Shown here one piece after another: positions 10,211-18,944 of a stretch of DNA of 64,000 bases. Below the pieces are notes generated by a model, which saw only the letters and a list, made by a program, of their open reading frames with translations, had not been told where the DNA came from and did not search any database. The position numbers and the translations under genes are program-made. Origin of the DNA: an uncultured Luminiphilus sp. (lineage in GTDB: Bacteria; Pseudomonadota; Gammaproteobacteria; Pseudomonadales; Halieaceae); NCBI GenBank assembly GCA_943787485.1, contig CALSMP010000004.1, positions 1 through 64,000 on the forward strand, written 5' to 3'. Each line of letters opens with the position of its first letter. Positions within the stretch are counted from its first letter, which is position 1.

Positions 10211-11242
10211 TTAATTTGTCTCGAGCAACCAGCCGACCAGCTCCGCCACAGCTCCGTCTTCGACTTGCGCCATTGGCGGCATGGGCATGGAACCCCACAC
10301 ACCACTACCGCCGTTTTTAATCTTGTCTGTCAAATAGTCAGCGACGTCCTGACCCCGATATCGCTCCCGAATTGCATCAAAACCGGGCCCGACTAGGGCG
10401 CCCTCAAGGCGATGACATCCAGAACATCCGTTTGCCATCAGTGTCGCCTCCGGAGCGGCCGCTTCAGCGGGCTGAGACTCGACAACGGCACTGGAAACTG
10501 GCGCGGTTTGTACGCCAGGAAACGGGCCATAATCTCTCACCTGATCTTTTAAATTCCCGTGGGCATTCATCGCGTAATCAGGGATAAAGGAGGTCACCGT
10601 AGTATCGACGTCGCAGTCGCGGGTGCAGGCGGATCCCACCACATCGGGCTCGCCTCCCACTGACCACAGGCCGTGGTCCATGGTCATGCCATTTCTGTTG
10701 GGCATGAGCGCCTGAACATCGGCAATGTTTTCATCGCTTAACACAAAGTCATAGTCCACGATGTAGCCCAACTGAAGCAAATAAGCGACCAGCGCATATA
10801 CCTCATCGGGCGAGAGAGACTTGGGCGCATTCCACGGCATGGCTCGATTAATGTAATCCCACAGGGTAGACACCGTTGCGACTTTCATCAACGTTGTGCG
10901 AACCACCGCGGGATCTGTGAGCGAGGCGACCCTGCCAGCTGTCATATCCTCATCGGTTACATTACCCAGCACAATGGGCGAGAACACCTCGTTTGAGTCC
11001 CCGAAGTCTCCGTGGCAGAGAGCGCATTGTTCCAGCCACAGGGTTTCACCGTCCTCGACCGAGCCTGAGCCCGCGGGCAGTCCTTTGAAGTCGGGCCGCA
11101 CGTCGATATCCCAGGCAGAGACCTCCTCCGCCGTCGCCGGTCGGCCAATATCCAATACAGCTTCAGGATAGTCACTCGCCGCAGCGAGAGAACAACAGAA
11201 ACCCGCAATGAACAGCGCTGACCACCTAGCCCAACTGGACAT
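10211..11242 (-). CDS. soxD: SoxD, di-haem cytochrome subunit of sulfane dehydrogenase
   Basis: Two haem motifs (CALCH, CSGCH); AVLDIGRPATAEEVSAWDIDVRPDFKGLP; adjacent to soxC. Confidence 0.92.
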   Translation of the reverse strand: MSSWARWSALFIAGFCCSLAAASDYPEAVLDIGRPATAEEVSAWDIDVRPDFKGLPAGSGSVEDGETLWLEQCALCHGDFGDSNEVFSPIVLGNVTDEDMTAGRVASLTDPAVVRTTLMKVATVSTLWDYINRAMPWNAPKSLSPDEVYALVAYLLQLGYIVDYDFVLSDENIADVQALMPNRNGMTMDHGLWSVGGEPDVVGSACTRDCDVDTTVTSFIPDYAMNAHGNLKDQVRDYGPFPGVQTAPVSSAVVESQPAEAAAPEATLMANGCSGCHRLEGALVGPGFDAIRERYRGQDVADYLTDKIKNGGSGVWGSMPMPPMAQVEDGAVAELVGWLLETN

Positions 11243-12560
11243 TGTCGACCTCCCCGCTGGGCGCAATGCGCCATGTTTGAATCGCGTTGTTATGGTAAAT
11301 CGATCGGGTGCCGCGGACCGCTACCAACTCGGCGCGCTGAGGCTGAATATAACCGGTGCTGTCGTGAACCCGACTCTGCAACAAGGCAGCATCCCCCTGC
11401 CACACCCAATCAAAGTTGAACCGGGTGAGCATTTTGGGGAGCACAGGGCCTTCGAGACGCGCCTCACGCCAGTTGCGGCCACCATCCACAGACACCTCCA
11501 CCTTGGTCACGGTACCGCGACCCGACCAAGCCAGACCCGTGATGCAGTAATAGCCTTTGGTTTGAAGTTTTTGACCCGCCGAGGGCGCCGTAATGACCGA
11601 TTTAGCTTCTTGGATCGCGGTGTACTGGCGCTGCGACCCATCCGGCATAAGGTCGACATAGTGGCTCGCCTCATCTTTTGCCGCGTAGGGCATATCGCCC
11701 ACCTCTAGGCGCCGCAACCACTTCACCCAGGAAACACCCTGAACCCCCGGGACAACCAGGCGCAGGGGATAACCTTGTTCGGGCCGGAGCATTTCCCCGT
11801 TTTGACCGTACGCGACGATCGCGTCATCCAGCGCATTTTCCATATTGATCGTTCGGGTCATGCTCGAACCATCGGCCCCTTCCGCCAATAAAAACTGCGC
11901 TCGCCGATCGTAGCCTGCACGCTCCAACAGCAGCGACAAAGGAACGCCGGTCCATTCGGAACCCGATAACATCCCATGGGTGTACTGGACCGTCGGCACG
12001 GCGGAATTACCCCACTCCAACGCCGTATTGGCGCCACACTCCAAAAAGTGCATGCGCGAGACGCTGGGCATTCGCATCAGCTCTTCCATGGTAAATACCA
12101 CCGGGGTGTCAACCAGGCCGTTGATCATCAAACGGTGGCGCCGAGGATCAATGTCAACCCAGCCCTGGTGATGGCGCTCAAAGTGCAGACCGCTTGGCGT
12201 GATCATGCCGAACATACTTTGCAGCGGCGTAAACGCGACGCTCGCCTGATCGGTTTGGGTGAGCCCTGGGCTTTGTCGGCGAATGATATTTTGCTCGTAG
12301 AGCGAGGGCAGGCCATAAGGATTGGTCGCCACCGGTTTGCCCAGCGTGCGGCTCCACTCAGGCGGCGTAACAATATCGGGATCACTGGCAACCGCCGATC
12401 CCGCCATGGCAGCGACAGCGGCGCCAAAAGCACCTCTAAGGAGACCACGTCGATGGTGATCTATGCCGTCGCGAGAGATAGCTGAAATGAGCTCGCCACT
12501 CAAGAAGGATTCTGGTGCGGGCCGTAACACGCCCTGATGCGGTACCTCGTCGCTGCTCAT
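11226..12560 (-). CDS. soxC: SoxC, molybdopterin subunit of sulfane dehydrogenase
   Basis: MHFLECGANTALEW (Mo-ligand Cys region), TAPSAGQKLQTKGYYCITGLAWSGRGTVTKVEVSVDGGRNW. Start at internal Met 12560. Confidence 0.95.
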   Translation of the reverse strand: MSSDEVPHQGVLRPAPESFLSGELISAISRDGIDHHRRGLLRGAFGAAVAAMAGSAVASDPDIVTPPEWSRTLGKPVATNPYGLPSLYEQNIIRRQSPGLTQTDQASVAFTPLQSMFGMITPSGLHFERHHQGWVDIDPRRHRLMINGLVDTPVVFTMEELMRMPSVSRMHFLECGANTALEWGNSAVPTVQYTHGMLSGSEWTGVPLSLLLERAGYDRRAQFLLAEGADGSSMTRTINMENALDDAIVAYGQNGEMLRPEQGYPLRLVVPGVQGVSWVKWLRRLEVGDMPYAAKDEASHYVDLMPDGSQRQYTAIQEAKSVITAPSAGQKLQTKGYYCITGLAWSGRGTVTKVEVSVDGGRNWREARLEGPVLPKMLTRFNFDWVWQGDAALLQSRVHDSTGYIQPQRAELVAVRGTRSIYHNNAIQTWRIAPSGEVDNVQLG

Positions 12561-12591
12561 CGCATGAACATCCCCAAACGTTTTTATTCTA

Positions 12592-12605
12592 GTGTACCCG
12601 TACAC
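12592..12605. promoter_or_regulatory. Perfect inverted repeat GTGTAC-CC-GTACAC upstream of soxC (candidate operator)
   Basis: Direct reading gtgtacccgtacac, about 31 bp upstream of the soxC start in the divergent intergenic region. Confidence 0.45.
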
Positions 12606-12820
12606 CCCACTCAGCGGTGGTGGACAGGCGCCGATGAAAGACTTTGTGCTTTCACCGCGAGCCTTTTTGTTGTTATTCTATACGAGTATAAACATATAAC
12701 CAAGAGTTTTGCCACCTGAAGTCGGCGGCGCGGAGCAACCCATCCGACCCGATGCCTGTTAGCATCCCGCCTCGATACGTGGATAGGCTGGACTTGATCC
12801 AAGCCTGGGGAGACTACCGC

Positions 12821-13262
12821 ATGAAATACCTGCGACTGGGCCTCTTGTGCGCTGCATTGACCGTCATCGTGACCGGCCTGCACGCTCAAGAGCCCAAAGA
12901 AACCACCGGCGCCCTTGGGGTCGCGCTGCATCTCGATACGGCCACCCTGATGAACCGAGCAATCCGTCAGGTGGGTCGATTGGTTGACGCTCATCCGAAC
13001 ACCCCGGTCAAGCTCATCTTGATTGCGAGCGCCGTTGAGCCCGCCCTCGAGGGGGCAACCGACAACAACGGCGGTCTCTATGGCGCGCAGTTTGAACAAC
13101 TGTTGGCGCGGGGGGGTGCGCATCTTCGGCCTGCGAAACGACGCTCATGAGTCTGGGCAAATCAGCAGAGGATCTGACCTTTGCATTGAGACAGTGCCTT
13201 CCGGCATCGCCGAATTGGCGCGACTGCAACTCGAGAGCGGCTATGCCTACCTCAAGCTGTAA
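12821..13262 (+). CDS. DsrE-family-like secreted protein; apparent frameshift at a 7-G run
   Basis: MKYLRLGLLCAALTVIVTGLHAQ signal peptide; ...LYGAQFEQLLARG then, in the next frame, VRIFGLRNDAHESGQISRGSDLCIETVPSGIAELARLQLESGYAYLKL. Confidence 0.6.
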
Positions 13263-13672
13263 AGCACGACTACTCAAGATCCCAGGACCCGGGAAGGTAT
13301 TGCTGATGCTGGCAACGGTGGCAGCATTCACCAGCAACCCGGCCTCAGCCGATGAACTCCTTTATATTTACTCTCCCGACTGCGGGCGCCTGTATGAAGT
13401 TTGATCAGGAAATTGCGGGCATCTACCCCAAAACCCAAGAAGCCCAGAATCTTCCCTTGATCAAAATCGATCTTGTTGACTGGCGTGCGGAGACCCATCC
13501 GGCCAGTCAGTGCGCAATCAATCCCGTCCTGGGTACCCCCACCTTTATCCAAGTACACGAATGCACCGAGGTGGATCGCATTACCGGTTACTCGAATGAT
13601 GAGCTTTTCTGGTTTGCGTTGGAGCGCATGGACAATCGCTCCAAAAGCCTTAACGAATCGCCTTCTTTGTAA
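13243..13672 (+). CDS. SoxS / thioredoxin-like protein; apparent frameshift inside the CxxC motif
   Basis: MPTSSCKARLLKIPGPGKVLLMLATVAAFTSNPASADELLYIYSPDCG joined to ACMKFDQEIAGIYPKTQEAQNLPLIKIDL...NPVLGTPTFIQVHE; CGAC restored by removing one G at 13384-13386. Confidence 0.65.
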
Positions 13673-14454
13673 ACCGGGTCCCCGGTTCGGGCGGAGGATT
13701 CGGCCCCCCGGCAAAACACTGCGCGTTGCGCATCCAAGAATCCGCCGGGCCACCCAGCCCTGCAACGCAGTGTCGGCGACGTTTCGGGTTTGCGTCACGA
13801 CTCGCGCAAAATCCACGGCTTCACCGATTATACGGTTGCCCTCCTGCGGCTCCCCGTAATGCCAAAGCGCCCCTGACGGCGCGGGTGAGTTCAACATAAG
13901 GCTTGGGCGAAGGCGGGGGTTTCGCCGCGACACTGAAACGTCCAGTCGTAGGTGTTCACGCCCAGAATGACAATATTCTTAAGTCTATCGGCCTCCTCGC
14001 GCGCCCGGCCAAGCTCGTCAAATATGGCCTGACCGTGGGCCCACGTCTCCATTTGACGTGCTGTGATACAGGACCGTGCACTCATGCTGGGGCCCACCCA
14101 GGCACAACGCTGAGACGGATCAGCTTTACGGTAAGCCTCGTGAACAACTTCAGTCATATCTCGCCACGCCTCTAGAAGCTCGCGACCAGCCAGCGGTATT
14201 TGCTCCTGCTCTAGGGTTGGCAAGGTTTTTCCAGCGCCCATCCCGACGACGATAGGTTCTATATTTTTGGATAAGGCCTCTGCATCTTCCAGAGCCCAAA
14301 GCGCCATTTGGTTCCAAAAGTGAAGATGTCTGACGATAGTTTCTACCGTCCAGCCCTTGAAGCCGGTAGGAGTCTGCAGGCCAAGAGGCAAGTCATCGTC
14401 GAGTGCCCCACCCAGGACAAGGGACTCCTGATAAAAATCGTCTGCTTGCTGCAT
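13650..14454 (-). CDS. TIGR03084 / DinB-like (maleylpyruvate isomerase N-terminal fold) protein; about three apparent frameshifts
   Basis: MQQADDFYQESLVLGGALDDDLPLGLQTPTGFKGWTVETIVRHLHFWNQMA..., RQMETWAHGQAIFDELG; spliced frames give DWTFQCRGETPPSPKPYVELTAPSGALWHYGEP...VTQTRNVADTALQ...ADSWMRNAQCFAGG. Confidence 0.65.
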
Positions 14455-14508
14455 CTGTCTACCTCGTCATCGCCGCTATGAGATTTAAATAACGCTCCCG
14501 GCGGATTT

Positions 14509-16511
14509 TCAGCTCTCTGCTTCACTCGCCAGAGTAAGAGTTAGAAGCATATCACCCTGGGCGACCTGCTTACCTGCCGCTGAAACAATCGTGTCGACAG
14601 TGCCCGCGTCGGGCGCGACGATTTCGTGTTGCATCTTCATGGCTTCCAGAATGGCCAATCGCTGACCTGCCTGAACCGCGTCCCCCTTCAGCGACTTCAA
14701 GTGCAACCAGCTGGCCGTGCATAGGCGCGACAATGGCACCGCCGGCCGCCGCCTCCGTGAGATCAGGCGGGAGTCGTGTCAGATCGGTGATGACCTGGGT
14801 CTGGTTTGAGGATGCCAAGCACAACGTTGCCGCCCCGCGAGAGTAAAACTGAAACGCCAACGCTCGGCCATCGATCACCAGCGCGCAGATCGAACCTTCG
14901 ATCCCATCAAATTCAACCTGATGATCAGCGTCACCCACCGACACGCGGTAGTCGCCCGGTCCGCTCGTGGTAAGTGCGACTGAGCACACTTTTCCATCAA
15001 CACTGAGCTCGTGCTGGGGTCACTATTTCACCTGAAGAACACCAATCCAACAGCTCATGGCTCACGGAAAGCGAGGCGGCGTGAGCGTTTCCTAGGGCAA
15101 GCACTCGCTGAATAACGACCGCGGCCGCCAGCTGGGCTGATTCCGCAGAAGATTGCACAAAGGATGCACCATAGTGCTGCTCAATAAACGCCGTGGGTCG
15201 CATTGCCCTCCACAAACGCTGGCTGCTTCAAAACATCAATCAAAAAATCCCTGTTAGTGGCGGGCCCAAACAGCGCGCCGCGCTGAAGCGCAGTCATCAG
15301 CCGCAGTCGCGCATCCTCGCGGGTTTCGCCATAGCCGATAATTTGGCCACCATGGCATCGTAGTAAGGCGAGACTTCATCACCGCTCTCGACGCCAGAGT
15401 CCACCCGCAGCCCCTCCTGCTCAGGGAAGAAAAAGTGCTCGATTGTCCCGGTGCTCGGCAGAAATCCCTCTGCAGGATTCTCCGCATAAAGCCGCACCTC
15501 TATCGCATGACCGGTCAAACTAACCGCCGACTGAGTCACGGGCAGAGGCTCTCCACGAGCTATTCTCAGCTGCCACTCCACGAGGTCAAAACCCGTTACC
15601 GCCTCGGTCACCGGATGCTCCACCTGAAGTCGCGTGTTCATTTCAAGAAAATAGAACTGGTGCTTGTCGTCGAGCAAAAACTCTACCGTGCCTGCGCCGA
15701 CGTAATTAACCGCGCGTGCCGCCTCGACCGCGGCCTGACCCATTCGCTCTCGCAATTCGCTGGACATGACCGGACAGGGGGATTCTTCAACAACCTTCTG
15801 ATGACGGCGCTGAATAGAGCAATCGCGCTCACCCAAATGGATGATCTCGCCATGGGCGTCAGCAAAAACCTGAATCTCAACGTGCCGAGGTTGCACAATG
15901 GCTTGTTCCAGAATCACATCTCTGGAACCAAATGCATTTTCGGCCTCCGATTGGGCTAGCTCGATAGCACGTTCCAAGTCACTATCCTCGGTCACCAAGC
16001 GCATGCCGCGACCACCGCCACCCGCCGCCGCCTTAATCATGACCGGCAAACCAATTTTCTGCGCCTCTGCAATAAGTACCGGGGTGGTTTGATCCTCCCC
16101 CTGATACCCGGGAATGCAGGGAACCCCGGCGTCAATCATGGCTCGCTTGGGCTTTTGCTTTATCCCCCATGATATCGATCGCGCTATTGGAGGGGCCGAC
16201 AAATATAATTCCCGCCTGTTCACAGGCGGACGCAAAAGCCTGATTTTCAGACAAGAATCCATAGCCTGGATGGACCGCGTCGGCACCTGCTTTTTTGGCC
16301 GCATCGAGAACCGACTCGATATCCAGATACGATTCTGAGACCAACGCTCCACCTATATGCATCGCTTGATCAGCCACCCTGACGTGGAGCGCATCCGCAT
16401 CCGCATCGGAGTACACCGCCACCGTCTTGATACCCATTGCATTGGCCGTTTCCATAATGCGTACGGCAATTCGCCACGATTGGCAACAAGCAAAGTCTCT
16501 ATTGGCTTCAT
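14509..16511 (-). CDS. Biotin-dependent acyl-CoA carboxylase alpha subunit (biotin carboxylase + BCCP; AtuF/LiuD-like); about six apparent frameshifts
   Basis: MKPIETLLVANRGE...IAVRIMETANAMGIKTVAVYSDADADALHV; GGGGRGMRLV; EMNTRLQVEHPVTE; biotinyl motif EAMKMQHEI. Fragments lie in tracked ORFs 14509, 14570, 14997, 15297 and 16132. Confidence 0.8.
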
Positions 16512-17316
16512 CAAGAGGTCTCCTCAAACCAGATGGGACGGCGTTTTTCAATAAACGAGGCCACCCCTTCCTTGCCCTCGGGTCCTCGAAGACAGCGGGG
16601 TAAAGTTCTCAGCGGCAAAATGCACTTTTTCGTGATCCGGGGTTCGCTCCAAACCGATAATGAGCGACTTACAGGCCGCGACCGCACCGGGTGCACAGCT
16701 AAGAACGTCCGCTCGAACTGACCGCTCTAGCGCATTGAGTGCATCAATGTCCGTGGCTACCCGATCGAGCACACCGACCTCGGCCGCTTGCGCTCCGTCA
16801 AATCGGGCGGCAGTCAGCATGAGACGTCGTCCCACCGCGTAGCCGCACTTCTGTATCACATAGCGGGCTATTTGAGCGGGAGTTATACCGATACGGGTTT
16901 CAGAAAAACCAAACTTGGCATCGTTCATACCCACAGCCACGTCGCAACAGCACGCCAAGCCAAGTCCGCCTGCCATAGCAGCACCCTCGATCATTGCAAC
17001 GGTAACTTGAGGCAATTCATTACACGCCGAGAGCACCTCGCCAATGAGAGTACTCACGCGCATGGCATCCTCGCGAGGGCCCTCAGCGAGGCGACTAAAT
17101 CCCTTCAAGTCGCCACCGCGCAAAAATACCCGCCTCGACCGCGAAGCGTCACTCCGCGAATGTCCTTCCGCTCCTTCAACGCATGAAAGACCTCAGCGAG
17201 ATCGTCTATGACATCATCAGTCAGTGGATTTCGCCGCTCGGGCTGATTAAACCAAACTGTCAGCAAGAGCCCTCAACCTGAAGTTCCACAGACCGGGTAG
17301 TAGGAAATATTTTCAT
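16511..17316 (-). CDS. Enoyl-CoA hydratase/isomerase family protein (AtuE/LiuC-like); about three apparent frameshifts
   Basis: LLTVWFNQPERRNPLTDDVIDDLAEVF...RGRGGYFCA(G)GDLKGF...MIEGAAMAGGLGLACCCDVAVG...CLRGPEGKEGVASFIEKRRPIW. Stop overlaps the alpha-subunit start (TGATG). Confidence 0.78.
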
Positions 17317-17319
17317 CAA

Positions 17320-18943
17320 TTAAAGCCTCGCCACGCCGAAACTATTCGCCCGGAGCTCTCTGTGTCGTCCCTCAAGCACCGTCTCTAAACAAAAAGTGAG
17401 TACCTTGCGGGTATCTCGCGGATCTATGATGCCGTGATCGAGCACCCGACCAGAGGTATAGAAGGCACTTTCTTGCGCATCAAAGTGTTCTTTGATGACG
17501 TTTGCTTGCCGATCGAGCACGTCTTGCTCGATGACCTGCCCTTTCCGCGCAGCGCCCGCTTTTGCGACCTCTGACATCGTGGTCGCCGCGCTTTGACCGG
17601 CCATGACCCCTGTGCGCGCGCTCGGCCATGCAAACAAAAAATCGGGATCATAGGGACCAGCCACACATACCGTAGTTGCCGGCGCCAAAGCTTGCGCCAA
17701 CATAAAGGGAAATCTTGGGAACTCGGGCAGTCGCTACGGCTTGTATCATCTTGGAACCATGCTTGATCATCCCGGCCTGCTCGTAAGCCGTACCCACCAT
17801 ATAGCCCGTCGTATTGTTTAAAAAGATGAGTGGCAGGTCCGCCTGATCGCACAGCTGAATAAATTGCGCGGCTTTCGTTGCACCTTGGGTATCAATCGGG
17901 CCGTTATTGCCGATAAAGGCACACGCTATCCCGGTAATGCTAGAAAACCCGCATACTGTGGAGGCACCGTAGCGGGATTTAAATTCTTCCAGCGATGATC
18001 CATCCACCACCCTTGCCAGCAGTTCCCTTACATCGTAAGGAACTTTTGGATCCGTGGGGACGACACCCGCTAATTGCTCTGCGGGATACAAGGGATCTTC
18101 GTAAACACGTCGCTCAACCGCCTTAGCGCGTTTATTCCAATCGAGGCTGGCGATGATATCGCGTGCCTTTAACAACCCGTGCGCGTCATTCTCGACCAGA
18201 TATTCAACAACCCCCGAGACGCTGGCATGCATTTCAGAGCCCCCAAGCTCTCTTTCGTCAGCCTCTTCACCGGTCGCCGCCTTCACCAATGCCGCGCCAC
18301 CCAGCGCTGCCATACCATTTTCTTTCACCCCGATCACATAGTCAGACATACCTGGCATGTAAGCGCCACCCGCGGTAGATCCTCCGTGTAAGACCACCAT
18401 CGTGGGGAGTCCTGCCGCAGACATTCGCGCGAGATTTCGAAACACCGCACCAAAATTTGACCACAACTCGACCTTGTACTTCAGCAGGTTGGCGCCGGCG
18501 CTCTCCACCAAGTGAATGAGCGGCAGTTTCTGGCGGAGACAGATATCTTGAATAGAAAGCGCCACGTCGACGGTCGCCTCGGTGGCTGCACCGGCCGCTA
18601 TACCGGAATCATCCGCCCAAATCATGCAGCGAACACCGCTGACGAAACCGATTCCTACGACCATAGAAGCACCGGGGATACTCGTCTCGGGGTTCTCGTC
18701 TTCTAAACAGTAATTGGCCATGCTGTGAAGCCGTAAAAAAGGCATGCCCGGATCGAGAAGACGGACCACCCGCTGATGCGGAGGAATCTGCCCACGCTTA
18801 TCAAAGGTCGGGTTGCGCTTGCTCGATGCCGTTACTGTTCGCTGCTCAAGGTCGCGAAGTCTATCGACAAAAGAAAGCATGCTTGCCCGGTTTTCTCGAA
18901 ACGCGTCTGAGTCGGTCGCAATTGTAGAGGCTACTACCGTCAT
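17320..18943 (-). CDS. Acyl-CoA carboxylase beta (carboxyltransferase) subunit (AtuC/LiuB-like); one apparent frameshift
   Basis: GGSTAGGAYMPGMSDYVIGV, FSSITGIACAFIGNNGPI, GASFGAGNYGMCG then YDPDFLFAWPSARTGVMAG in the next frame. Confidence 0.83.
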
Positions 18944-18944
18944 A

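Noticed and set aside
13328-13933. 201-aa minus-strand ORF as an independent gene
   Set aside because: Only its first ~60 residues are meaningful (part of the TIGR03084-like protein in a shifted frame); the rest is antisense to the SoxS-like gene.
15254-15487. 77-aa minus ORF (MRRILQRDFCRAPG...)
   Set aside because: Out-of-frame shadow of the carboxylase alpha gene.
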